Positions 21,901 through 35,200 of a stretch of DNA of 64,000 nt are shown piece by piece. The notes below the pieces were generated by a model. The model saw only the letters and a list, made by a program, of their open reading frames with translations. It did not search any database and was not told the DNA's origin. Origin of the DNA: Rostratula benghalensis (taxonomy: Eukaryota; Chordata; Aves; Charadriiformes; Rostratulidae); NCBI GenBank assembly GCA_013399305.1, contig VXAI01000083.1, forward strand, positions 1,081,840 through 1,145,839, read 5' to 3'. A program made the position numbers and the translations under genes. How positions within the stretch are numbered: position 1 is the first letter of the stretch; every line of letters begins with the position of its first letter.

Positions 21901-24900
21901 GCATATGCAAAAATCGTACATGTTAAAACTGTGAAATGGTATGCCTGGATATTTGCACTAGAAGTGTTTGAATGCTCAGAAAGGAAGCCAACAGAACTCT
22001 GGTTCTCTTTGCTGACCATTCACCACTTGAGCCCAGCTACCAGACACAAAGTACAGGTCACTGGTCACAGGCAGTGCCATCGCACTGAAGTGGCTTTTGG
22101 ACAGATTTATTGAATATTTTTATATAACAGATACAGCCTGTGTTTGCAATGACAGCGGTATGGACGCTACGGGGAAGCAGTATGGAAAAAGAGTAGATGC
22201 AAAGCAAGGAGAATGTTGATCTTTTGGATTTCCCTAATATCGATACGGGAAGGAGTATTTGTCAAATTATCTCCATTTAGGCAAGGTATGAGTGATTTTC
22301 AAGTTGCTGAAATGTTAAGCAGTGAACCACAAAATTTATCATTGTATACATTCTCTGCAGCTTCCTGATGATGAGAGGGTGTGTATAGCAAATGTCTTAT
22401 TATTTTGATTTATTCTTCTTTACTCATTTCTTATGAATATTGATTTTTTGTTATTAATACTGACTTTCCTCACTGCTCACTGTAATTTTGTTCAAATTCT
22501 TGTTAAACCCAGATTTTTGAAAGAAATTCCTGATGTAAAATTAAAAATGCATTCTTATCTGGGCTCTGTGGGGTGCTCATGAGTTAACCAGCACAAAATT
22601 AATCCAGCTCACTGCAACATAAAGTTAATTTCTCAATATATTCATGGCCTATGATAAACTGAAAAAGCCCATGCTATGGCTTTGAATTTTAAGGGGGTTT
22701 TCATTCTTGCTGTCCAGAATAGTTGCAAGTGCAGTCCTTCACAGCTAGGGAAGCGTCATGTGAGTGGCTTAGTCTCTTAGTCTTCATTTCAGTTCCAATT
22801 AAAACTTCTTGCTAAGCTGCCTGTCTGCTTTATGTGGTTTCTGTGTTTGCTTGCAGGGTTGCATATGCATGGAAATATGTACTCTTTTGTCCCAGCATCT
22901 TCAGAAAGATCAGTATTTTATGTGCAGTCTTCACTGGGCCTATTAAAATTTACTGGAAAATGCAGGCAATGAGGAGGAGAAACTGAAAAATAAGGTGATT
23001 ATATATGAAAATGTGAGTAGTTTCCATTGTGATGGGGGAAAAAGGGATTTTGCACGTTCATAAATGAGAATGGCTTTCTCCTTCAAATTTTAGACAATGC
23101 ATGTAAACGTATGGCTGTTCTGATGTTAGTGGGAAATACCATGTTTATATACCAAATGTACATATCATTAACACTTACTTTTTGTCTTTTCACAATGAGA
23201 TGATTAGATGGAGTGTAACTTTATAGGAGCTTTTCTGTAGGTCTCCCTTAGCTTTTGTCAGGGGGCTGTATCTGTTACAGCACAGAACCAGCTCATGTAA
23301 ATAATGAGGTGTGTCTGAATTTTTCTTGGTGTCAGGTGTGGAGAGGGAACCAAGCAGCCGTCCTGGTTCAGCTTTTTTGGAGAGGCTCCTGGATATTAAT
23401 TTGTTTGTGGAGCAGGATGCTTTTAATGAAATGTGTTGTCTTTGTGCAAAAAGGAAGATTTTTTTTTTTTAGAGTAAGCAGAAAAATACTTGGAAAAGGG
23501 GGGTGAAACAAAGGTGATAACACTAAAACATCATCTGGGTGATCCCCAAAATCGTCTAGATTATCTCTAAACAAAATTCCTAGAGTTCCTGCAGGGGTAT
23601 TCCACTCACTGTATTACTTCTGGGGTACTTGAGTGAACACTTAAATGGTTTCTTGATTTGAGGCCCAAATAATATGGAAAGTTTTTTGCAGTACTGTAGC
23701 TAAATGGTACAGTGCAAATTATTTTTTTTTCTTCTCATGTAAGGTATGAGCTTATTCAAATTTTCTTTTGTAAATTTCAGTGGTTGTTGTATGAGTTTCA
23801 GGTGGTGATAGAAATGGAGATTTAATTTACAATAATTTATTTTTTTAAATGATACATGCATTCATAGAGAAAAAGAGGAGTTAGAGTGTACTTAGAAGTA
23901 ATTACATGTCAGGAAGGTAAGAAAAAAGATTTCACATCTTTCCTTTCCCTCTAAAAGTAAAGAAAAATAATTTGTTGACATTGGTTAAGGATTAAACCAG
24001 TAATTTAACATAACATTTTCATTGCAGGAGCCTGAATTCTGGTCACTGTTACTGTATCACACAACATTTTTTTCTTACAAAGCATCCTTACAAAAAGCAG
24101 AGCAAGGTAACCATCAATACAATTACAGGGATCAAATTCTAGCCCGGAAACCTAAAAATGCAGGAAAGCACATTACATTAGAAAAAAAAAATAAATAATG
24201 AAAGCATGTCAATAAATATATGATCAAATGGAACTCGCATTAAAAAGTGGCTCAATAATATCAATAGCCATTACTAGAGGCACAACACGTATTGTGTTAT
24301 CATAGAACTTTGGAAAAACATTTTGTTTTAGGCTTTTAATTATTTATAAGTAATATATAATAAACAGGGATACATGTAAGAATTTAAGGGGAGGAGCAAG
24401 CTTATTTACACAGAACTTGAGCGTAAAACAATGCAAAACAGAAAAATTGGGAGTTTCAGAATCCTAAAAGCAGCCTCAGTGTTCTCACTGTAATGAAATC
24501 TGATGTCCAAAGTGTTTGCAAAGAGCCTTTCATTATCCTTCCCAGGTCTAGGTACAAGCTAGTAAAGTAATTAGGCTGAGAAGGTCAGTGGAGCTTTTAA
24601 GGAGATGCTCGAAGCCTTGCAGGATGAAAGCCACTGTGCGGAGAGAGGCTGCACTGATCCCTCTGCACGGAGCTTGTTGCAGGGCTGCAACCATGATTAG
24701 AGAAAGGAGCAGAGAAGCAAATGAAGCGAGGTCACTAAAAGCTCTGCACAAGGTACTGGCTCAGGCTCCTTTCCTCTCTGCTAACATCTATTAACTGTCC
24801 TTAAGGTCCTGATTTTGTAAGTTAACTTCATTCAAAAAGTGGAGCATATTTTATTATTATCCTTTCCATTGACCTTCCTCAGATACCGACCCAACTCTGC

Positions 24901-26101
24901 TGGGTTTTTGTTTGTTTGTTTGTTTGTTTTCTGGTTCCATTTTCAAATAGATATTGATTCTGTGCATAAAACCATTTTCCGGATAGCACTATTGAGCTCC
25001 ATGCTGCAGGTCTTTTTTCTGTCCAAGACACAAACATTTATTTTTTGACTTAAGGTAGAGACAAGTGAATAGTAGCTTTACTGCCTTTCTCCTGAAAATA
25101 GCAAAAATCAAAATGGATTGTTTGGGAGTGGAGAGGAATGGGAGGTTGGCAAAAACCTCCTTTCTGTGTCACCAAATGGAAAAAGTCTGCAAACTCCTGA
25201 GTTCAGCACCAAATATTTCAGCAGAAAGAGTGAATATGATGGCTTAGCACATGACCCCAGGCTCAGAATAGCTTCCACTACTTTTAACTGAGGCTGAGTA
25301 GTTTCTTAATTATTTCTTATTTGCAGTTAAGAGCACTGTATTCTCCCTCCTTCAGAGTAATGAGGGATTCCACCTCCTCTCCTCCCCATCTCGTACCCTA
25401 TAGAATTGAACTATGGAAAGCTTGTTGGAGGTAAACCTTGTGGGATATCTGTCCTTCAAGTGTCTGTCCTGCAGGTTTGGGGTTTTTTAATTATTTTTTT
25501 AAATATACGAAGGGAGAAGTGTCACACGAAGGGAGAAGTGTCACCGAGTTAAAAACCTCAGTTTGCTAGAAGATCACTCTTATGAGAAGAGCGTTGCTTT
25601 ACTTTGAAGTTAGTAAGTGTGGTAAAGGCACATTAGCAATTCAAATTAATCATGGTAAAGTAGAAAGAAGTCACTCCTACAGTGTATCATGGCATCTCTC
25701 CTGTCTTCCAAAGTTTATCCTCCTCCTGCTTTACAAACTGGATTAGAAACAGGGAGCTCATGTGGTACTGAGAAACCCAGATTTTGCCTCGAATGATGTT
25801 GGGTTCTGACTCTACGGTAGCAAAGTGGGTCACCAGCTTGTTCTTGGCAGCTCAATTTTGTTGTCATTTATGCAGCTGAAGAGAAACAAATAGGTCATCG
25901 ATCAGTGTAGCAACAGCCTGGAGCCTCTATATTTTAATTACATGTGCTCTCTCTATATGCCCTCCCAACCACTTGCCCACAGCATTGAGAGGAAGAGCAG
26001 CCAAATCCTGGTGGCAGACAGCTTCCAAAGCAGATAGAGGGGCAGAGGCCAGGGTGCAAAGCTGCAGCTGCTATCCTAGCTGGGTCCTTTCTCTCCTGCA
26101 G
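18955..26101. other. Intergenic region between UPRT and the SLC9A gene
   Basis: About 7 kb of AT-rich sequence between the head of UPRT and the first recognised SLC9A exon. No coding exon was recognised with confidence, but an upstream first exon of the SLC9A gene may be hidden here. It has homopolymers, a (TTTG)n tract at about 24907-24930 and a 19-bp tandem duplication at 25507. Confidence 0.6.
25507..25544. repeat. Perfect tandem duplication of 19 bp
   Basis: Two adjacent identical copies of ACGAAGGGAGAAGTGTCAC. It lies about 560 bases upstream of the first recognised SLC9A exon. Confidence 0.95.
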
Positions 26102-26279
26102 GGCTCCCCACTGATGCCGCTGGTGGAGGACGTGATCCTGGAGAACATCACCTGGGCTGCTGAGGAAGGCCAGGGCAACGAGTCCTCAAAGCATGCATTT
26201 TTCTCTGTGGATTATCAGCATGTTCAAGTCCCCTTTGAAATCACACTCTGGATCATGCTCGCTTCGTTGGCCAAAATAG
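26102..26279 (+). CDS. SLC9A-like exon A (first recognised exon, TM1 end)
   Basis: It ends AAAATAG before the donor GTAAGG and encodes the stretch [20 protein letters not shown], which aligns with NHE2 [21 protein letters not shown] strong acceptor-like site (CCTTTCTCTCCTGCAG) ends at 26101. The only in-frame ATG is at 26114. The open frame continues upstream without an ATG, so either translation starts at 26114 without a signal sequence or an upstream exon supplies the N-terminus. Two sequons (NIT, NES) precede the membrane segment. Confidence 0.85.
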
Positions 26280-29200
26280 GTAAGGCATCTTGAGAGGATG
26301 AGGAAGGATGATTTTAAAAAGTGTGCTGTGTCTGGCCAGCCGCAAAGAATAATTCAGTCTGTGTGTGGGGTGTTACACAGCTTAAAATAAAATCTCTCTG
26401 CATCAAGGAGGTTATCTGTGTGACGACACCTAAGAAATTATACACAATATAACTTGGACCTTTTTTTTTTCCCCCGCAAAACTGGGCATAGAAAAAAGGA
26501 AATTATATATTCTTTTGTTTTTGTTCTCCAGGTATTGTGATCACTTATGTTAAATTACAGCTATAAAAGTTATTTTATAGCTTTTTTTATTATTTTCCTC
26601 AGAAGGGAAACGTCTCTGAGATGCATTTAGATAATTTCTTTCAGATGGAAATGGTCTTTTCATTTTGGTGTTCTGCATATTTTATGATGAGATCTCAACT
26701 CTACTAACGTGCATGAAGAAATAATAATGATCACATTTTTTGGGTTTTATTCCTATTATTCCTATTCCAGTTGGGTTTGATTCAGTTTCTTTCTTTTAAT
26801 AACTCACATTGAATACCTGTGGTGGTTGTCGGCATTTCTCTCTAACATTGGTCATTGCATAAGACTGGCTTGATTGGACATTTTCCAATGTTGCCTTGAG
26901 CTTTAATTGTTAATGATTAAATAATATTAAAACTGGCACCGTTTATAATTGATGAAAGTACTTTTCATCAGTTTTTTTTGATGTATAGAGTCTATATTGT
27001 GCTTAAAGTTAGCAGTTGCTATTTATGTTAATGCTGAAAATGGCCTGTTAACTAGATTACATCCAAATGCTTTTTCACTTAAGCAGATCATTTAGTTTTT
27101 CTATTAGTGTGTTACCTAAAAATACGTCTTTAACCTTATGCTATGGTGGAATGCAGTCTCAACCAACAGTAGAACCAATAGTAACATTAGAAAGTTTGGT
27201 ATTTTCAGTAATCTTACGGATGTTCTAGCCAATTTCTGGTTGAGCAACTTCATCCTAATTGTATGCATTCATTACTACTACTACTACTACTACATAGTCT
27301 ACTGAAGGTGGGAGCAGGGGGAGCTTCCTCACCCTAACAAGGAGGTGGTTGGTGCTCTTCAGCCAGTTTGGGATGATGAGATAATACCTCTTTTTTTTCT
27401 GTTCATCCCCTTCCAGGGTTTCATCTATATAACAAGCTGCCTTCTGTTGTTCCCGAAAGCTGTTTGTTGATATTTGTAGGACTCATCATGGGGGGCATTA
27501 TCTACGGCCTGAACGACAAGTCACCACCTGTTATGGACAGTGACATCTTTTTCCTCTACCTGCTGCCGCCCATCGTCCTTGATGCGGGGTACTTCATGCC
27601 CAGCCGTCCCTTTTTTGAGAACATTGGTACTATCCTCCTCTACGCGGTTGTGGGGACAATATGGAATGTGTTTGGGATCGGCTTTTCCCTGTATGGGATC
27701 TGCCAGGTGAAAGCCTTTCAGCTGCAGGATGTGTCGTTGCTCCACAACCTCCTGTTTGGCAGCCTGATCGCTGCTGTGGATCCCGTGGCGGTGCTAGCAG
27801 TCTTTGAAGAGATACATGTCAATGAAAAGCTACACATTTTAGTCTTTGGCGAGTCCCTCCTGAATGATGCAGTGACGGTGGTAAGCACTAGCTTTTATAT
27901 TGAGTATTTAGTGTTCAGAGGAAGGATGCTGCGGTGCTGAGAGTTTCCCTGCAGAGGAAAAAAGCATCAACAGGCTCTTCTAGCAGAGGACTCCTGGTCC
28001 ACTTCTCTGGTCTGAGATCCTGAGAAGCTTTCGGGTGAACACCTCTTCTACTGTATGTCTGGAGACAGAAATGCATGTGAGAGACACAGCACTACCTGGT
28101 AGCCAGAGAAGGATGCTGACCCTGCACTGGCAGAAATCCCAGCAGTGTATTTTAATGTCATTGCTACATATGGCCATGTCTGGTGAATATCTTGTTAACG
28201 GCTGTTTTTCCTCTTTTTTTTTTTTTTTTTTTTTTTCATCCAGGTGCTCTACAAGCTATTTCGATCTTTCTGTGAAATGCCAACCATCAAAACTGTGGAT
28301 ATTTTTGCTGGAGTTGGAAAATTTTTTGTGGTTGGGCTAGGAGGAGTTTTAGTAGGTCTTATTTTTGGGATGACTGCAGCCTTTACCACACGATTCACCA
28401 AGGATATCCGTGTCATTGAACCGCTCTTTGTCTTCCTGTACAGCTATCTTTCCTACCTCACTGCTGAAATGTTTCACCTTTCAGGGATTGTGGCGTAAGT
28501 ATGTCCCAGCATCTGATCTGTCCAGGAAAGATTTTTGGCTACATTTAATGAAAAGTATCAGAAAAAGTTTTAACATAAGTTTGCGTAGATGGAAATCTGT
28601 GTGTGGCATTAAAGTGTGAGTGAAAAAGCCAGTGGAGGAGCTGAGAGGCCTAACCCCATTTCACACATTACACAATTACACATCAATGGTAATAACTTCA
28701 AGTCACAAGCAATCCAGGTGCCTGCTGCAGGGCAAGTTTCAGACAGCTGATCAGTTTGTGGAAATCCTGAATATTCAAGAAGTGAGATGTCTAGTGGGCT
28801 TGGCAGAGCCAGAGGAGGCTTTCTTGGTGTATTTTGCTATTTTCTATGCATGGCCCAGTCAAAACTAACATTTGAAGAGATGCAAGGCGTATTTAATTAA
28901 ATCTTTGTAAAGGCTTGGTCTGAGTTTACATCACATCTGTTCTATAACCCTCCTGATCTGCATACCCCACATATCAGCTAGAGATGGACCTAAAGGTGTG
29001 CTAAGGCAGACTGTACAGTGACAAAGCAAAGTGACTGATGGGGTGGGAGTTGTGTAGCTCTTATGGAGCTGAAGCTTGGAAATATTCTTTCTGTTTGGCA
29101 GTGGAGGACTCTAATGGGAACCTCTGCTTCCGTACTGCCAGAAGAAGTTCAGACACAACTCATGAGTCTGTCTGGTCTCCTGAGTGAGCGTGTCATCTGT

Positions 29201-32200
29201 CTTCTCTCTCTCCAGTAGTGTTTGAAATCTGCTGACCAACTTCACCTGAAGTTGTCAGAGATCAAGGTTTCAAGGTACTAAACCCAAACTGCTTCCGTTT
29301 ACTGCAGCACAGCCAGACCTATACACTCTTCAGTCTAAAAACCACTTTAATGCACTGAAGGGTTTACTCTGTGAAGCTTTTGAATAACCAGGTTATAGCA
29401 ACACGAATTGCCAGTGCCCTGCAGCTGAGTTTCATGCTGTATCAGATGCCAGATCACATATTCCAATGCAACTTTTTGGATCAGTGGAACAAAAAATAAT
29501 TTCTTTCTGTGAATTCAGTCTTTCACAAATTGTCACTTGTAGATAATACAGTTAATTTATTTTTCTTTATACTGGGTAGGTATTTCAATACAATGAATAA
29601 TTTGGGGCCAGATCCTTCGGTTTTAAGAGAGGTAACTTTTCCCTTTTGCTTTTCACTCGCAGAACAGGTACTGAGAAAAGCAAAAGGAAAAAAAAAAAAA
29701 AAAAAAAGTGAAAATCCTAATGGTCAAAGCAGAGACAGATGTAGAACAGAGTGGGTTACAGGCTGAGGGAGCTGGGGTTCTTCAGCCTGAAGAAGAGGAG
29801 GCTCCGGGGAGACCTTCCAGTACCTGAAAGGGGCCTACAGGAAGGCTGGGGAGAGTCTGTTTACAAAGGCCTGCAGTGACAAGATGAGGGGCAATGGCTT
29901 CAAGCTGGAGAAGAGCAGATTTAGCCTGGATACTAGGAATAGGCTCTTTACAATGAGGGTGGTTGAACACTGGAACAGGTTGCCCAGGGAGGTGGTTGAG
30001 GCTCCTTCCCTGGAGATCTTCAAGGGGAGGCTTGACAAGGCCTTGGGGAACCCGATCTGGTTGGGGGTGTCCCTGCTGACTGCGGGGAGGTCGGATTAGA
30101 TGGCCCTAGGGGTCCCTTCTGGCCTGGACCATTCTATGATTCAGTCTTCCTGGTTTCTGTAGACTGATACCTATTGTATTTGGTTCTCCTGCCTAAACTA
30201 AGTCAGCTGGTGCTGAGGATCACAGCCAACTATTTCATATTTCCCTAAAGACTATAAAGGGCACTTAGGCTGCATTGGCAGCTATAGTGTAAACAACTGA
30301 AAATCTGATAATAATGAAAATTTAAAAATGAAATCAAGTACCAGCTAGACACAAGAGTATCTGGGAGATCTATTTTAAAGTTAATGATACTGGTTTTGGG
30401 TAGAAACAATTCCTATATCTTGCAGATTTTCTTTCCTCGATTGGTTAAAAGGAGCAATATTCTAGCATTGCTGAAAACAATTCTTGCTCTGGGAATAGGT
30501 AAGAGAAAGCCTATTTATAGGAGCATAAGACAGAATAGTGAAATAAATCCCCTGCATGATCATCACACAGCAGAAAACATTTAATCCTAATGGGTCTCCT
30601 TCTATCAATCACAATCCACTGTACCCATTATGGAACCCATTTTCTTTTCTTTTGAATAATGCATTGTTTTCTAAAGAAAAACAATTGCAAAGGCAGGTGA
30701 TTCCTGCATTGCTGGTCTTATAATTGCCAAATTATAAATACCTCTTTTGTATATCTCGATTTCAAACAATCCATTCATTTGTGACCAGGGAATACTGTAT
30801 TATAAGAAACAGATCTTGGCAGTTTGTTTTTGAAAAATAACTTGGTTGCCAAAACAATCACTTCTACATAGTCAAAAAAATAATATCTGTGAATGCAGCC
30901 CAATCTGCTAAACAGTTCTGCAAATGGTTTTTAGTTTTTGTTTCTGGTTTTCTTTTTTTTTCCCCCTTGACCTAGTGACAGTGCTTTTTTTGAAGCTGAC
31001 AGAACAGGTCCAGCTTACTTCTTGTCTGTGTATCTGGAGTGAACCCATATTCTTTTCCCAAAAAGTGTTCCCAAACTGTGGCACTGGAAGTCACTTGCCC
31101 GTAAATGCTCTTTTGATTTCTTAGTTCCTAGCTGGAAATATTTTATCTGTTATTTATTGAGGCAAATAGAGAAGCAGAATAATTTATTGTATTATTTTAG
31201 TTTGTGGTTCAATCCCTGTTACGTTTTCTGGTTCAATCCTTTATGCAAAGTGGGACAATGTAAAAAGGGTAAATAATAATAAAAAAGACTGATTTCAGAA
31301 TATTTTTAAGTATTGGTACATTTTCTTAGAAGATAAAATATGTCAACTCAACGCTAGATGAAAAAGGGATTTGAATCTTTGTCTCATGCTGCTGGATCAA
31401 ACAGGATCTCTTTCCCCAGTAAGAGTATTGTGGCTTTTCTGACTGACTTTTCACATCCCATGCTTTTGCTACAAGTCTTCTCCCCAAAGTCCACTTTTAA
31501 TTTCAGACAAACCCAATTCTTTCTTTCTCCTTCAAAAAAGTACAGGCTTTTTAATGGAAATGAAGAAAACCATTAACAATTTGTTGTTGTTGTTGTTGTT
31601 GTTTTTGTTTGTTTGAATGCAAAGCCCAGTAATCAGTAACTCACAGTGGGTGAAAGTACATCTTCATTTGAAAAAGTTTCTTTCTTTCTTCAAATTTGTT
31701 ATTTATTGTTACAGCCAAATGATAAGTATTTTCCCATAGTGGAATTGCTGAATTTCTTTATGCTTTAAGCAGAGCATAAATGAATATGGTTGTTGTCCAT
31801 TCTTTTGCCTTGGTCCAACAATAGATGCCAAGTTATGACAGTGAAGATGTGCTGGTGAATCACTGATGAGCCAGGAAAGTGCCCCTTACTCTGCTTTTGT
31901 TAGCAGCTGTGCAGAGTAGGAATAGCAGTGCGGTGGACCACAGTGTCTCCCTGAAATAAATAAATATCTGTGGAGGAGAGAATTGGGGTTTTTGGTTTCA
32001 CACAGGCTATAAAACCGCAACCACAGCACAGTCAGCTCTGCTTATTTGCAAACTGCCCTGTTCATTGGGGCCAGGTGACAACCCTGGTTTTTTGCATCGA
32101 TGCTCGCATAACACAAAGAATCTCCTCTGTGAAATTCTGGGGTTCAATGTGATGTTTTCACTGTAAAGCAGTACTTGCGTGGCTGTTTTCTGAACAGTTC

Positions 32201-35200
32201 TTAGCTGAGAGGATACATTATGGATAATGTGCATATATCTATCTGCATATATATGGGTCACTTACCTGTACTGGTCACAGCTGGTGTTTAATGTCAGTCC
32301 GCCAGACCCAGGTGTGCTTCAGCAAGCTGAGGATCTAATTTTCTGTGGGCTTGTCTGTTTGTGATATAATGTAAAGGGTCTTACTGTGATGTCCCCTGTG
32401 AAAGGAATTTTTATTGCAATAAAATTTCATGTGGATGGCCTTAGCAAATACCAATGGAAATAAGATCTCAGAAATGTAAAGCTATTTTGCTATTGCTGCT
32501 ACAATATTCAGAACAATATTTCTGTGCAGGTTAAACTATAAAAAAATGGAGCTTAAAAATCTTTGAGCACTCAATTGTTTTGACCTTCTAAGACTGCTGG
32601 CCTGAAAATGTATTGATTTGAAAAGCTGATGAATTAGGCTAACCACATGTACCCTGTAACTTGAGGAACCAATTATCCATGAAAAATTGCAAGGCAGAAG
32701 TTTTAATTGGTGCTTCACACTTCTTAAGTAACCTTGGATATGCAGTACCTGAGGAGGTCAGATGTTCTGACTGCAGCAACAGCATTTCTTGTGTAGCCTT
32801 ATGAGTGTGCTTGAGCATTTTACTGTTTCTGGGTTGCATGGAGTCAGTGGCTTCCTAGCTGTGCCCAAATAACATACACTGCAAGTCCAGTCAGGCTTAG
32901 ATATATACAGTGTGAGGTATATCATCTGCTGGAATTTCTCCAACTTTGGTCCCTTGGGTGAAAGAGTACAATATTTGGGCTGCTCTTAAACTACACCGAT
33001 TCTGAGTCCTACAAGAATCTGCTGTTGTGACCAGATATCAGCCAAAATCACTGGAGTCCCATTTAGACATTTCTCATCCTGAGAAACAAGTCTCCTGTTC
33101 CCTCAAATGCCTTTTTCTCATCTGGGCAAAATAGATAATGTGGGCTGCTAAGCCTGAAACTCTTCACCCCAGATGCTTAGTTTGGCAAATTTAAAGAACT
33201 AAAACCAGCATATTGTGATGGCAAGGGTTAGGTGTGGTTAATTGTAGGTATTGCTGTGTGGCTGTGATAAATGCAATAAATTCAGACAGTCTGGTCAATC
33301 TGTATAGTATCTTATTGTCCTGTTGGTCCTCCTGATATTATTGGACCGGTGTAGGAAGTGAATCACTACCTAGTGAGATGTCTGCAAGTATCTAAGACTT
33401 GATGAAGCTTATTTTTTTATAAATGACAATGTGTCCATTTCATATGCTTAAGGAGAAAAAAATATTGTCTTGGTTTCATTTTCTCAGTATCATTGCTTGT
33501 GCCATGGGCATGAAACGTTATGTGGAGGCCAACATCTCTTTGAAGTCTCACACCACAGTCAAATACTTCATGAAGATGTGGAGCAGTGTTAGTGATACCC
33601 TTATCTTCATCTTTCTTGGAGTTTCCACCATTGGAGAAAATCATGAGTGGAATTGGCCGTACATTTGCTTCACTGTCATTTTCTGTCTCATTTGGAGAGC
33701 ATTAGGTATGGTGAAATGATAGATTTTTTTATATATATATCTATTATTATTTAGGGGAGTGAGAAATGGGATTTCACTAAATGAGAGAATGCTTCTGCCC
33801 CTACCATTATCCTTTCCTGCTTGCTCTGTATGTGTGGTTATTCCAGATGTGAAGGCCAGGGCTAAAGTGAGACATCCCAACCAATGAGTCCCTCCTTCTC
33901 TATCACTTGCTCAATAGCAAGTCTTGCATTTTACTGTAATTTCCCTGTAATGTTTCTGTATTTGTACTGTAATGTACTGTAATGTTTCCTTTGGTTTGGG
34001 TTTGGGTTTTTTTTTCTTTTTTTATAATTCAGTGGTTTTCTCTGAAATTATTTGCTAAAGTGGAAAGTTCTGAGTGAGTTTTACTTTTTTAAGTTCAAAA
34101 ATTCTTCATTGCAAACTGCAAATCCTCTGGTTCTTTAAACGCAGCTCTTCTGATTACCTTCTCAAATTATGCAGCACATTACTAGAAAGGGCTCAGTGGT
34201 GCAGCCAGGAAAGAAAACACTCTTTCCTTTCAAAATCCCCCTTGAATTTAGTAAGAATACACAAACCAATACTGAAAATCATCTTGCCCATCTGATACTG
34301 AATGGGGTGTCCCTTTTCTGGCGCACTTTGCTGGAAGGTGTGCTGAGAGGATGTGAGATCTCCTTCAGCTCTTTTTCAAGGTATATCTCCAGAAGAAAAT
34401 ATTTTCTGCTCAAAATGATTGATAGTATGTCATCTCTTGGAGCCAATGGGCCTTAAATTAGTTTAAGGAATGCTAATAATAATTTATAAGGAAGGATTAA
34501 ATTAAGACAAAGGCCAGGCTATCAGCTCAAGTAAACTTTGTTCCTTTGTTCCTGTTCCATCAGCACTGCCCGACCTTTACAGTACCTGCAGATGTGATTT
34601 GAGGTATTCCTTATTTTTATATATTTTTAAGTTACAAGGATCACTGAAACTGAAGGCAGCAGCTCAGTGGTGCTCCAGAGATGGGAAGGTGTTGTAAGGT
34701 TCACTTAACTGAGTTCCTTACTTCATCTTTTTTGTTTTCTTCAAACTGGTCCTAGCAAAAGTCAATGACAGTCTGTGTAATCAGTTCTCAAAATGGCCAT
34801 TAATCATCAGGAAATAAGATGTTTATCATGTCACACCAGGTAAATGGTGTGTTTTAGGGATCTGTGATTACGGGAGTGGGATGATGCTGAAATTTCCCTG
34901 TAGAGTCCTTCTGAAGGAAACTCTGGTTTCCCAGCTGGGCTGTGGTAAACACACAACTGAGTTAAAAAACAAGAGGATTTGCTACAAGATGAGCTACCTA
35001 AAATTTTATAGTTGTACCAAGCCACCAAAATTGTGGCTGATCGATGGCATTTGTAATCTCCCAAATCAGAAGTGTGTTGGAGATTCTTCTTTTTTATTTT
35101 CTGGACAAATCAAATGCAAACATGTTGGACCATGCTGGAAGAAAAGCCCTTCTCCAGTGGCATATTGGGAATACACCACTTTGGACCCTGGCCAGTTCCT

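Noticed and set aside
22831..22974. ATG followed by a short hydrophobic frame (MWFLCLLAG), considered as the missing signal-peptide exon of the exchanger
   Set aside because: No suitable donor in phase was found and the frame is short. The match is by composition only.
24548..24751. 67-codon hydrophobic minus-strand frame
   Set aside because: It resembles a small membrane protein by composition only. The overlapping plus-strand frame is equally open and nothing supports either.
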